From Cellvibrionaceae bacterium (GTDB lineage Bacteria; Pseudomonadota; Gammaproteobacteria; Pseudomonadales; Cellvibrionaceae): 64,000 nucleotides of DNA. Position numbers and translations under genes: made by a program. Of the stretch, positions 23,304 through 33,123 are shown piece by piece (position 1 is the stretch's first letter; every line of letters starts with the position of its first letter). The notes under the pieces are model-generated. The model did no database searches. It saw only the letters and a program-made list of their open reading frames with translations, and was not told where the DNA came from. The stretch is from positions 1-64,000 of the forward strand of contig JANPZW010000015.1 in the NCBI GenBank assembly GCA_024707385.1, read 5' to 3'.

Positions 23304-23325
23304 AACCCGCCTGGTCAGGCGGGTT
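23304..23325. terminator. terminator-like hairpin after chrR
   Basis: AACCCGCCTG (23304-23313) and CAGGCGGGTT (23316-23325) form a 10 bp inverted repeat. It begins right at the inferred chrR stop (23326-23328) on the minus strand, but no T-run follows on that strand. Confidence 0.5.
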
Positions 23326-23996
23326 TTACGGAAAGAAAAAGGATTGATCAGCCGGCCGAGGAATCCGGTGAGGCGCACCGGCGCCTCGCAGATGGAAAAA
23401 CACAGGCAGTCCTCGTTCTGCGCCGCGGTCGGCCGGTGTACCTCGCCGGGCTGACGCACCAGAAAGTCTCCGGGTGTATAGATGCCGTCGCCGTCCGAAA
23501 AGCTGCCTTTGAGCACCACGGTCACCTCTAGGCCCCCGTGATCGTGCTCCGCCACCTTGCCGCCGGAACAGATGCGGTGAAAGGCGACTTCATATTTATC
23601 CTGGCCCGCCGCCAGACGCGCCATCTTCAAACTCGAACCTACGCTCTGCCAGCGCAGAGCCTTGCCTTTGGGTAGAAGTTTGCGCACCACCTTTGGCAGC
23701 TGCGCCAGCATCCGGTCATTGGTGATGCTGGGGTGGGCCGCCTGTTCCGCCACGGGCGCGACCACAAACTCCTGCGCCTGGATCTTGCTCATCAATCCGG
23801 CAAAAACCTCCTGACCGACCGCCTCCTGCCCACATTGACTGAGCAGGCTGCCGCCCAGGCTGTTGAGGTTGGCCGCGGCGCTGCGGCATTCATTGCAGAA
23901 GTGCAGATGAGTGCTGACGCCGAGGCACAGTGCCCAATCCAGGGTGCCGGCGCAGTATTCGACCAACATATTGTGATCCGGATGGTGCTTGATCAT
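23326..23996 (-). CDS. chrR: ChrR-family cupin anti-sigma factor, probably broken near its end
   Basis: An N-terminal zinc anti-sigma domain shows HLHFCNEC (His-x3-Cys-x2-Cys) near 31-37. A C-terminal cupin with EHDHGG and a later GEVH is the part that senses singlet oxygen or peroxides in the family. As read, the frame continues to 23094 with about 75 residues of non-homologous tail overlapping the next gene. Adding one A to the A5 run at 23336-23340 gives a stop at 23326 and 223 aa, the family length; this repair is inferred. It binds and inhibits the ECF sigma factor encoded 3 nt upstream. Confidence 0.85.
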
Positions 23997-23999
23997 GCC

Positions 24000-24617
24000 T
24001 TACCTCTTGCCAAAACTGGCTTGTATCTTCTTCAAACCCATGCGCACCCGCGACTTGACGGTGCCCAGGGGCAGGCCGGTTTCTTCGGCGATTTCACTGT
24101 GCGACTTGCCTTGCATATACACCTGCGTCAGAGCGAGTTTCTGCTCTGCCGGCAGAGTGGCGAAGGACTTTTGAATCAGCTCCTCGTTGCGGGATTGTTG
24201 CAGGCGGACAAATGGCTGATGGTCCAGCTCCTCATCCCAGATGTCATCCACTTCCACGTCTGCGGAGTTCACCAGGTGACGGCTGTTGCGCCGCATCATG
24301 TCGATGCGACAGTTGCGCATCACGGTGAAAATCCAAGTGCTCGCGGCGGCCTTGCTGGCGTCGTAGGAGGGCGCTTTGGTCCACACCTTGAACATTACCT
24401 CTTGCACCAGCTCATCCGCCGCCTCGCCCGGCAGACTGCTGCTGGGATTGGACAGGCAAAAGCCCTTTATCAAAGGCGCGAAGTGGGCAAACAGGCGCGC
24501 GAAGGATTCCTGGTTCCGCTGCTGCCCCACCTGCATGAGCAAACGGCTCCAATTGTCATCGCGAATCCCGCTGGGGATGTCGTCACCTTTCGAATGATTC
24601 ATAAGTGTCTGCGTCAT
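24000..24617 (-). CDS. ECF sigma factor, RpoE/ChrR type (ECF11)
   Basis: 205 aa. Region 2 (about 45-110) includes ELVQEVMFKVW and the helix with STWIFTVMRNCRID. Region 4 (about 150-200) carries LPAEQKLALTQVYMQGKSHSEIA and the helix-turn-helix LPLGTVKSRVRMG. The ChrR-type anti-sigma gene immediately downstream and the divergent cfa-type operon identify the singlet-oxygen/lipid-stress class first studied in Rhodobacter. An ATG five codons downstream is an alternative start. Expected to activate the divergent operon. Confidence 0.92.
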   Translation of the reverse strand: MTQTLMNHSKGDDIPSGIRDDNWSRLLMQVGQQRNQESFARLFAHFAPLIKGFCLSNPSSSLPGEAADELVQEVMFKVWTKAPSYDASKAAASTWIFTVMRNCRIDMMRRNSRHLVNSADVEVDDIWDEELDHQPFVRLQQSRNEELIQKSFATLPAEQKLALTQVYMQGKSHSEIAEETGLPLGTVKSRVRMGLKKIQASFGKR

Positions 24618-24806
24618 AGGCGGGTCTCGATTCTACGCGCAAACCAGAACTGTGGTTGCCTGGAAATCCATAGGTCACTCAAGTCGTGTTGTTGATTCCG
24701 AACCCTTATACGGAGCTTTGCAGCCGGTGGATGAATCGATTCATCTGCTTCCCTAAACGAACCGTATATTGGCCGACTTGTTAAACTTCGCGCCCGTTTC
24801 GACCGG
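24618..24806. other. divergent control region between the ECF sigma gene and the lipid operon
   Basis: 190 bp without a gene. I looked for the TGATC-type -35 of RpoE/ChrR promoters; the nearest is TGATTC at 24693-24698 with no matching -10 box. A 16 bp perfect palindrome at 24730-24745 is listed separately. Confidence 0.55.
24730..24745. promoter_or_regulatory. 16 bp perfect palindrome, candidate operator
   Basis: GATGAATCGATTCATC reads the same on both strands. It lies midway between the sigma-factor gene and the divergent operon, where a dimeric regulator could control both. No regulator gene of this kind is in the neighbourhood. Confidence 0.5.
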
Positions 24807-24815
24807 ATGGTACCC

Positions 24816-25247
24816 ATGGAACTCCTGCAACGCTTCGAGCATTTCTACACCGATTTCAAAGCCTCGGATCTCGCCCGTCTGGAGGATTTGTACAGCGCGG
24901 GCGTGAGGTTTCGCGATCCGGTGCAGATAGTGGTCGGCCTGGACGCATTGCAGCGTTATTTCCTCGCGGCGCAGCAATCGGTGGCGGAATGCCGGTTTGA
25001 ATTTCTCGACCGGGTGGAGCAGGACAATCGCTGCTTTTATCAATGGCGAATGCATTATCGCCACCCGCGCTTGGCCGGCGGCGAACCCTTGAGCTTGCGC
25101 GGGATGAGCCGGTTGCAGTTGAGCACGACAGGCAGGCCGTGTGTGGAAGTCCACGAGGACATTTATGACATGGGGGCGATGTTGTATGAGCATGTCCCGG
25201 TGCTGCGCAGTGGTGTGCGCTGGTTGAAAGGGCGCCTGCATGGATGA
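24816..25247 (+). CDS. NTF2-like/SnoaL-like protein
   Basis: About 143 aa cone-shaped alpha+beta fold of the nuclear transport factor 2 superfamily: FEHFYTDFKASDLARLEDLY at the start, then FRDPVQ and strand-rich segments such as CFYQWRMHYRHP. An ATG three codons earlier (24807) is possible; GGATGG favours 24816. It overlaps the SDR gene by 8 nt and is the first gene of the operon facing the ECF sigma factor. Small NTF2-like proteins recur at this place in sigma/ChrR regulons; their function is not known. Confidence 0.8.
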   Translation: MELLQRFEHFYTDFKASDLARLEDLYSAGVRFRDPVQIVVGLDALQRYFLAAQQSVAECRFEFLDRVEQDNRCFYQWRMHYRHPRLAGGEPLSLRGMSRLQLSTTGRPCVEVHEDIYDMGAMLYEHVPVLRSGVRWLKGRLHG

Positions 25248-26031
25248 GATCAAAGATCGCTGCATCTGGATCACCGGAGCCAGCTCCGGTATCGGCCGTG
25301 CACTGGCACAGCGCCTCTGCGAGCAGGGCAATTTCGTGATCGTCAGCGCGCGCGATCAACATCGCTTGCAACAGATGGTGCTCGCCGCGGCGGGGCGTAT
25401 GTGCGCGCTGCCGCTGGACCTGACGGTAGCCGACGACCAGCTCGGCCTTTACCGCACGCGCTTGCAGGAGCTGACGGATTATCTCGACATGGTCATCTGC
25501 TGCGCCGGCGTGTGTGAATATGAAGACCAGCTGGCGTTTGATCCCGCCATGTACCGCCGCGTATTCGAGGTGAATTTCCTCGGCGTCATCAAGACGCTCC
25601 ACCTCGCCGTGCCGCTGCTAAAGAAAAGTGTGCGCGAACCCCGCGTGGTGGCGTTGGGCAGTCTGTCCAGCGCAGTGCCGTTTCCCCGCGCGGAAGCCTA
25701 CGGCGCATCTAAAGCCGCGCTGGAATATTTCCTCAAATCCCTGCAAGCCGACGCGGTGAAACTGCCTTTGCGCGCCACCCTGGTCAGACCGGGTTTTGTC
25801 GCCACGGATATGACACGCAGCAACGATTTTGCCATGCCATTTTTAATGAGCGCCGACGCTGCGGCGGCAATTATTATCGCTGGAATTGCCCGCGGCCGGA
25901 CGCAGATCGATTTTCCCCGGCGGCTGAGCTGGCCGCTGCGTTTCTTCGGCATTTTTTTCGGTCTCTGGCGCCGTTGGGTTGCACCCAAGGTAACCCGTAT
26001 CAGCGCAGATGCCTGGATAAAAACACACTAA
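25240..26031 (+). CDS. short-chain dehydrogenase/reductase
   Basis: 263 aa classical SDR. The nucleotide-binding TGASSGIG is at residues 13-20, CCAGV near 87-91, the catalytic Tyr and Lys are in YGASK near 150-154, and VRPGFVATDM follows. The C-terminal tail carries an aromatic, hydrophobic stretch (WPLRFFGIFFGLWRRW) that may touch the membrane, in keeping with a lipid substrate. Second gene of the five-gene operon; substrate unknown. Confidence 0.9.
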   Translation: MDEIKDRCIWITGASSGIGRALAQRLCEQGNFVIVSARDQHRLQQMVLAAAGRMCALPLDLTVADDQLGLYRTRLQELTDYLDMVICCAGVCEYEDQLAFDPAMYRRVFEVNFLGVIKTLHLAVPLLKKSVREPRVVALGSLSSAVPFPRAEAYGASKAALEYFLKSLQADAVKLPLRATLVRPGFVATDMTRSNDFAMPFLMSADAAAAIIIAGIARGRTQIDFPRRLSWPLRFFGIFFGLWRRWVAPKVTRISADAWIKTH

Positions 26032-26042
26032 TAGGACGATTA

Positions 26043-27293
26043 ATGAAAATCGCGATTGTGGGCACCGGAATTTCCGGTCTTACCTCTGCTTATTTGTTGC
26101 AGCGTAAATATGATGTGACGGTATTCGAGCGCGAGAGCGCGATCGGCGGGCACACCGCCACCAAACAGGTCAACACGCCCCACGGCGACTATCCGATCGA
26201 CACCGGGTTTATTGTCTTTAACGACTGGACCTACCCCAATTTCATCAAGCTGCTCGATCAATTGGGGGTGGCCTCCCAACCGACCTCCATGGGTTTCAGT
26301 GCGTTTTATCCCGATGGCCGTTTTGAATATTCCGGCGATAATCTCAATACCTTGTTTGCGGACCGGCGTACGCTTCTGTCACCGACCCATTGGCGCATGC
26401 TGCTGGACATAGTGCGCTTCAATAAAGAGGCGGTGCGCGATTGGCAGAACGGTGACATTCCCGCGGCTATGACCCTGGGTGAATATCTGAAAAAGAACAG
26501 CTATTCCGAGGCCTTTTCCCAGCGCTATCTGATTCCCATGGGTTCGGCGATCTGGTCGGCGAGCAGCGGCGATATGGAAAATTTTCCGCTGCAGTTTTTT
26601 GTGCAGTTTTTTCACAATCACGGTCTGTTGAGCGTCAACAACCGGCCCACCTGGCGCGTCATCACTGGCGGTTCCAAATCCTATCTCGCACCTCTGAGTC
26701 AATCCTTTGCCGGGCGGATTCACCTGGCGGATCCGGTGACACAGGTTATTCGCCATGACGCGGGAGTTACAGTGAAATCCAACAGCGGCGAGCGTGAGTT
26801 TGATCAGGTGGTGTTTGCCTGCCACTCCGATCAGGCGCTGCAAATTCTGGGTGATGTCACAGCAGATGAACACAAGGTGCTCGGCGCCATTCGCTATCGC
26901 GAAAATGATGTGGTTTTGCATACCGATGAAAATCTGCTGCCGAAGCGCCGGCGAACCTGGTCGAGCTGGAATTATTGTTTGCGCGATAATTCCGAGCAGC
27001 TGCCCGTACTCACCTACAACATGAATATTTTGCAGGGCCTGCAAAGCCCGCAAACCTTCTGTGTAACGCTCAATGCCACCGATGCCATAACGCCGCACAA
27101 AATTATCGGTCGTTATCGTTATGCGCACCCGGTATTTACGTTGGATGCGATGGCGGCGCAGAAATCCTGGGAGCAGATCAACGGTCGTCACAAAACCTGG
27201 TTTTGCGGCGCCTATTGGTTTAATGGTTTTCATGAAGATGGCGTCAAGAGTGCGATTCGCGTAGCGGCTTCTCTCGGGGTGGGATTTCCGTGA
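26043..27293 (+). CDS. FAD-dependent oxidoreductase, flavin amine oxidase superfamily
   Basis: 416 aa from the ATG at 26043, preceded by AGGACG; the frame opens upstream but the Rossmann motif begins at residue 2. MKIAIVGTGISGLTSAYLL (FAD dinucleotide fold), then the GG-type motif FERESAIGGHTAT, and a C-terminal FAD contact near WFCGAYWFNGFHEDG. This family is consistently found next to DUF1365 and Cfa-like genes in ECF-ChrR operons and is proposed to act on unsaturated or modified acyl chains. It overlaps the next gene by 4 nt. Confidence 0.9.
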   Translation: MKIAIVGTGISGLTSAYLLQRKYDVTVFERESAIGGHTATKQVNTPHGDYPIDTGFIVFNDWTYPNFIKLLDQLGVASQPTSMGFSAFYPDGRFEYSGDNLNTLFADRRTLLSPTHWRMLLDIVRFNKEAVRDWQNGDIPAAMTLGEYLKKNSYSEAFSQRYLIPMGSAIWSASSGDMENFPLQFFVQFFHNHGLLSVNNRPTWRVITGGSKSYLAPLSQSFAGRIHLADPVTQVIRHDAGVTVKSNSGEREFDQVVFACHSDQALQILGDVTADEHKVLGAIRYRENDVVLHTDENLLPKRRRTWSSWNYCLRDNSEQLPVLTYNMNILQGLQSPQTFCVTLNATDAITPHKIIGRYRYAHPVFTLDAMAAQKSWEQINGRHKTWFCGAYWFNGFHEDGVKSAIRVAASLGVGFP

Positions 27294-28150
27294 GTGGATT
27301 GAAAAGCTGTCTGTACACCGGCTGGGTGCGCCACCGTCGATTTACCCCGGCCAGCAACGAATTCCGCTATCCGGTGTTTATGGTGTATCTGGACCTGGAC
27401 GAGTTGGAGCAGGTGCTGAGGCTGAGTCCATGGTGGTCAAAAAATCGCTTCAGTCCAGCGTGTTTTCGCCGCGAGGACTTTCACGGCGACCCGGCAATGC
27501 CGCTGGCGGATGCGGTAAGAAATACGGTTTTTAATCTCACCGGGAAAACGCCACAGAGGCCAATTCGCATGCTCGCCAACTGGCGTTATTTTGGTTACAA
27601 CATGAATCCGCTGTGTACCTATTATTGTTTTGACTCCAGCGGAGAAAATCTTGAAACCATACTGGCGGAAGTCACCAACACACCCTGGGGTGAATCCCAC
27701 GCTTATGCGTTGCAGTGTGCTTCCGCAAATACTACTAATATCACCAACACCGCCAATACCAAATATTCTTTTTCGTTTCGCAAAACGTTCCATGTTTCTC
27801 CTTTCAACGATCTCGCCATGCGCTACCAATGGCATTCCATTGCGCCCGGCGATTCTGCGATGATTCACATCGAGAATTGGCGCAGCAATGGGAATTGTGA
27901 TGGGGAAGAGTGTGTGATGGATGCCACCATGACGCTGGAGCGCGAGCCGCTCAGCGCGCGCAGCATGCGCAGGGTGCTCATCCGCTACCCGTTTATGACC
28001 GTAAAAATTATTGCCGCTATTTATTGGCAGGCAGTAAAACTCTGGTGTAAAAAAGTGCCGTTTGTCAGCCATCCGCATAATCGTCCGCCGCATCAGTTGA
28101 TTGAAGCAAAACCCAAGAGGAAGCCCGATGAAATCGGTCAGTGTCGTTGA
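27290..28150 (+). CDS. DUF1365 family protein
   Basis: 286 aa, GTG start within a GTGA overlap with the oxidoreductase. The family hallmarks are present: LYTGWVRHRRF at the start, NPLCTYYCFD in the middle and KTFHVSPF with MRYQW further on. Function is unproven; the gene is nearly always linked to the FAD oxidoreductase and the Cfa-like methyltransferase, so a role in modifying membrane fatty acids is inferred. The end overlaps the methyltransferase start by 23 nt. Confidence 0.9.
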   Translation: MSGLKSCLYTGWVRHRRFTPASNEFRYPVFMVYLDLDELEQVLRLSPWWSKNRFSPACFRREDFHGDPAMPLADAVRNTVFNLTGKTPQRPIRMLANWRYFGYNMNPLCTYYCFDSSGENLETILAEVTNTPWGESHAYALQCASANTTNITNTANTKYSFSFRKTFHVSPFNDLAMRYQWHSIAPGDSAMIHIENWRSNGNCDGEECVMDATMTLEREPLSARSMRRVLIRYPFMTVKIIAAIYWQAVKLWCKKVPFVSHPHNRPPHQLIEAKPKRKPDEIGQCR

Positions 28151-29396
28151 TAAAAATAAGCAGAAAATCCTGGCGGAAAATACCCTGGACAGTCTGGCGC
28201 GACGCCTAGTGCTCACCATGTTGAATAAAATCCGCGTCGGGCATTTATCTGTGGAAGAGGGCGGGCAGGTCTACAGTTTTGGCGAGCCACAGGAAACGAC
28301 GGAAATGGTCGCGCATATTTATGTCGGCCATCCAAGTTTTTATCGCTATGTGCTCGCCAATGGCACTATAGGGGCGGGCGAAGCCTATATGCTCAAAGCC
28401 TGGTGGTCACCGGATCTGGTGCAGGTAGTGCGCTTGATGGCGCTCAATATGCCGCTGATCCAAATGCTCGATTCGCGCTGGAGTTTTGCCAAAAACATTG
28501 TCAATCGCATCGCCCATCGATTACGCGTCAATAATAAAAAAGGCTCAAAGCGCAATATTGCGGCGCATTATGATTTGGGTAACTGCTTCTTCGAGCTATT
28601 TCTCGATCCCACCATGCTGTATTCCAGCGCCATATTCACCACGCCGGAATCCACTTTGGAGCAGGCTTCTCTCAACAAGCAGCGTCATATTTGCGAGAGG
28701 CTGCGGCTGCGCAAGACCGACTATGTGTTGGAAATTGGCACTGGCTGGGGCGGCATGGCGATCTATGCGGCTAAGCATTATGGCTGCCACGTCACCAGTG
28801 TGACCATCTCAAAAGAGCAGTATGAATATGCAGTGGATTGGGTGAGGCGCGAGGCGCTGCAGGACCGGGTGGAAATACGTTTGCAGGATTACCGCGATAT
28901 TTCCGGCCAGTTCGACAAATTGGTGTCCATCGAAATGATCGAGGCTGTGGGTCATCAGTATTACGCCAGCTATTTCGCCAAGTGCAGTGCGCTGCTAAAG
29001 CCCAACGGCAAAATGTTGATCCAGGCCATTACGATTGCCGATCAGCGTTACGAGCGGGAAAAAGATAATGTGGATTTTATCCAGCGCTATATTTTCCCCG
29101 GTGGTTGTCTGCCCTCTGTTGCGGTGATCGCCGATGCGGTCGCTCGCCATACGGATCTGCAGATTGTCGGCCTTGAAGATATAACCGCGCACTACGCCCG
29201 CACTCTGGCAGAGTGGAGGAGACGCTTTTTCCTCCGTATAGATGAAGTACGTCAGCAGGGGTTTGATGACGTATTTATCCGCATGTGGGACTTTTATCTG
29301 TCCTATTGCGAGGGCGGCTTCCGCGAGCGCGTGATTGGCACCAGCCAGATTCTGTTTGCCAAACCCAATTGCCGCGACTTGCTGGCGGTGCGTTAA
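28128..29396 (+). CDS. cyclopropane-fatty-acid synthase-like SAM methyltransferase
   Basis: 422 aa from the ATG at 28128, with GAGGAAG upstream and located inside the end of the DUF1365 gene. The SAM-binding motif LEIGTGWGG is near residues 204-212. CFA-family landmarks follow: SIEMIEAVGHQYY, then DFIQRYIFPGGCLPS. It methylates unsaturated acyl chains of membrane phospholipids, giving cyclopropane or methylated products. Related enzymes in sigma-E/ChrR regulons are induced by singlet oxygen. Last gene of the operon. Confidence 0.92.
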   Translation: MKSVSVVDKNKQKILAENTLDSLARRLVLTMLNKIRVGHLSVEEGGQVYSFGEPQETTEMVAHIYVGHPSFYRYVLANGTIGAGEAYMLKAWWSPDLVQVVRLMALNMPLIQMLDSRWSFAKNIVNRIAHRLRVNNKKGSKRNIAAHYDLGNCFFELFLDPTMLYSSAIFTTPESTLEQASLNKQRHICERLRLRKTDYVLEIGTGWGGMAIYAAKHYGCHVTSVTISKEQYEYAVDWVRREALQDRVEIRLQDYRDISGQFDKLVSIEMIEAVGHQYYASYFAKCSALLKPNGKMLIQAITIADQRYEREKDNVDFIQRYIFPGGCLPSVAVIADAVARHTDLQIVGLEDITAHYARTLAEWRRRFFLRIDEVRQQGFDDVFIRMWDFYLSYCEGGFRERVIGTSQILFAKPNCRDLLAVR

Positions 29397-29519
29397 CCGC
29401 TCTGCCATGCAGTACAGCTGCGACCGTTTTGAGGCAGGGTGTTTGGGGTTGACTGGAGAAACTGACGGTCTGAAATAACTCAGGCAGAAAAGCAAACGCA
29501 GGGTGGTGTGAGCGGAAAT

Positions 29520-30070
29520 AATTAAGCACTCGTGCACATTACATTCACCGCTGTAATGTGCACGAGTGCCTCAGTTCTATCGTCCTTGGGCAACCTAAAA
29601 GTCTTCCTGAAGTCCCCACATTTCCTTTGAGATTCGGCATTCCCTGTCCGGGCCTGTTCCTTGGCTTTATTTTTCCCTACCCGAGATTTTCCTTCGCTTT
29701 CCTTAACTGGGCTTGTCCATTAATTCCTACTGATTCCTTTTGCCCTTAAGCGTCCTGGCTTTCCAGTCCATATCCTTTCAGTTTGCTCATCTTGAGCTAA
29801 TGCGATCCTGGATCCTGTGCATCCGGCGGGTCTATCCTTAGTCCCGTCGCCACTTGCCTGTGTCAGCGCCTCTCTCCTGGGAATCCCTGCCTGCGGCTGC
29901 ATCCTCCCTCGCCGCGTCTGTCCTTCCGACATCCCGCCGTGTTTCCTTTGCGCCGCTCCTGGCACCCTAGAGGCTCTTCCGTGTCCCTGCTTTGATGTCG
30001 GCCATTGTCCAGGTTTGGCTTGGGTGGCAATAGTGGCGGAGTGCTGATTCGTTTGTAGGAAATTGTCCAT
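29520..30070 (-). ncRNA. candidate CsrB/RsmZ-type regulatory RNA with about 35 GGA motifs
   Basis: A stretch of about 490 nt without a credible protein reads on the minus strand as a purine-rich RNA packed with GGA: I count about 35 between 30068 and 29583, against roughly 7-8 expected by chance. Many occur as AGGA or CGGA, the core bound by CsrA/RsmA. It ends in a perfect 18 bp hairpin (29526-29569) followed by TTAATTATTT, a terminator. RNAs of this design (CsrB, CsrC, RsmY, RsmZ) titrate CsrA. The 5' end is not fixed; no good -10/-35 is seen. A weak dyad, TGTAGC-N6-GCCACA on the minus strand (30122-30139), is placed like a GacA site but matches it at only 7 of 12 positions. Confidence 0.75.
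29526..29569 (-). terminator. 18 bp perfect hairpin ending the GGA-rich RNA
   Basis: GCACTCGTGCACATTACA (29526-29543) and its exact reverse complement (29552-29569) enclose an 8 nt loop. On the minus strand TTAATTATTT follows. It could also stop readthrough from the methyltransferase operon on the plus strand. Confidence 0.75.
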
Positions 30071-30112
30071 ACCGGTATGTCAGCCAAAGTGGTATGGGTT
30101 AGCGGATCAGCG

Positions 30113-30141
30113 TTGCCCCTATGTGGCTCGCTGGCTACAAT
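30113..30141 (+). promoter_or_regulatory. sigma-70 promoter for the rimI-prfC gene group
   Basis: TTGCCC (30113-30118), a 17 bp spacer and TACAAT (30136-30141), 53 nt before the first start codon. It is divergent from the GGA-rich RNA. Confidence 0.6.
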
Positions 30142-30193
30142 CCCGCGGCTGCCGGACGCCGTCAGTGCGGCCGATCGAGTAAACGAGGTGACT

Positions 30194-30955
30194 ATGAACG
30201 AACACCAGCGGATGGAATATCTGGAGGCAATGGGTATTACCCAGTATGTGCCGCGCTGGATTCTGTCGGCTGCGCGCAGGTCTGCGCAGTTGGAGGTGCC
30301 GCGTGTCGAAGCCGCTGTAGAGATCATTGAGCCCCCGGAACCACTGGACTACTCGGTTGCTTCCTTGCCATCGCCAGTGGCGATCGGCGAGATTATGGAC
30401 ACCCTGGTTCGCCAACCTGCCGTAGGTGAACCGTCGGTCGGAGAGGAGGTTATGCCACTCGCGCCCCCTGTTGCGCCGACTCCGACTGCCGTTGAGCCGC
30501 CGGCGCAATTCTCCTTAAGTATCTGGCGCCCGGCACCGGGGCTGATGGTGGTCGACTCCCGCCACGCCGGGCAGGCGCTGCCGACCAAGGCGCTGCTCGA
30601 AAATATCCTCCGCGCCAAGGAAATTTCCCTGCCGCAGACCAAGCCCGACATTCTGCTCTGGCCTCCCGCGGGAGTTGCGCCCACACCCGGCTGGAGCGCC
30701 GCGCGGGAGATGTTGCAGGCTTTCCTCCATGCGCGCCTGGAGCGCCAGCCTGCGCAATATCTGTGGTTGATGGGGGAGAGCGCCTGTCGGGCAGTTTTGC
30801 CGGACCACACTTATGAGGAGAGCATCGGCCGCGCAATCAATCTGGATTCCCTCGCTACTCTGGCAGTTGTCCTGCCTTCGCTTGCCGATATGCTGCTGCA
30901 GCCTGAATTAAAGGCGCGCACCTGGGCCGCAATCCGTTCTCTGCATGTCCGTTAA
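30194..30955 (+). CDS. hypothetical protein encoded before rimI
   Basis: 253 aa. The ATG at 30194 has GAGGTGA just upstream; reading frames starting earlier lack one. An N-terminal helix region MNEHQRMEYLEAMGI is followed by a Pro/Ala/Glu-rich linker (about 35-115) and a globular C-terminal part with repeated Leu and Ala. I recognise no motif. Genes of this type precede rimI in Pseudomonas-like bacteria, so it is probably co-transcribed with rimI; function unknown. Confidence 0.8.
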   Translation: MNEHQRMEYLEAMGITQYVPRWILSAARRSAQLEVPRVEAAVEIIEPPEPLDYSVASLPSPVAIGEIMDTLVRQPAVGEPSVGEEVMPLAPPVAPTPTAVEPPAQFSLSIWRPAPGLMVVDSRHAGQALPTKALLENILRAKEISLPQTKPDILLWPPAGVAPTPGWSAAREMLQAFLHARLERQPAQYLWLMGESACRAVLPDHTYEESIGRAINLDSLATLAVVLPSLADMLLQPELKARTWAAIRSLHVR

Positions 30956-30976
30956 CTTGCATGTCCGTTGATTTTT

Positions 30977-31480
30977 ATGTCCGTTGATTTGCCGCTGCCG
31001 GCGTTTATCAGTCTGGCTGGAGAAAGGTTTGACGTGGCTGCGTTCACCGCAGCAGATCTGGACGCCATTGTCGCCTTGGAACAGCGCAGCCATCCCCATC
31101 CGTGGAGCCGGGAAAACTTCCGCAGCTCGGCGGGTCACCATTGTTGTGTCGGCCTGCAGCAGGGTGACAGCTGGGTCGCCTATGCCGTTTTGTCTTTTGT
31201 TGTCGGCGAGGCTGAACTGCTGCTGTTTGTGGTGGACAAGGACTGGCAGGGCAAAGGCATTGGCAGCAGATTCCTCGAAGCCCTGACTCAGGCAGCGCAG
31301 GCCAAAGCGCAAACCATGTTTCTCGAAGTGCGCGCCTCCAATGAGCACGCCATAGCCCTCTACGAAAAGGCGGGCTTCAATCAGGTCGGTCTGCGCCCCG
31401 GCTATTACCCGGCAGGCAAGGGGAGTAGGCGTGAGGATGCGCTGCTCTACGCGCTGGAATTACCCTCCCCGGAGATGTAA
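30977..31480 (+). CDS. rimI: ribosomal protein S18 alanine N-acetyltransferase
   Basis: 167 aa GNAT fold. The acetyl-CoA loop reads VVDKDWQGKGIGSRFLEAL, and the C-terminal part carries VRASNEHAIALYEKAGF followed by GYYP, all typical of RimI. It acetylates the N-terminal Ala of S18. I use the ATG at 30977 because its reading begins MSVDLPLP; the upstream copy of the same ATGTCCGTTG at 30961 runs into a stop after eight codons. Between a hypothetical gene and prfC. Confidence 0.9.
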   Translation: MSVDLPLPAFISLAGERFDVAAFTAADLDAIVALEQRSHPHPWSRENFRSSAGHHCCVGLQQGDSWVAYAVLSFVVGEAELLLFVVDKDWQGKGIGSRFLEALTQAAQAKAQTMFLEVRASNEHAIALYEKAGFNQVGLRPGYYPAGKGSRREDALLYALELPSPEM

Positions 31481-31542
31481 AACCGACCGCCGTCGCGTCG
31501 CATTTTGGTTATACTTGCGCCTTTTTTGAGCCAGCAGCTGGA

Positions 31543-33122
<1,580 letters not shown>

Positions 33123-33123
<1 letters not shown>

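Noticed and set aside
29526..29569. Transposon end or REP element
   Set aside because: The 18 bp hairpin is single here and sits where a terminator for the GGA-rich RNA is needed.
29720..30070. 116-codon minus-strand frame inside the GGA-rich RNA
   Set aside because: Arg/Gly/Gln-rich composition follows from the purine-rich GGA sequence; no homology-like features, and the hairpin end fits an RNA gene better.
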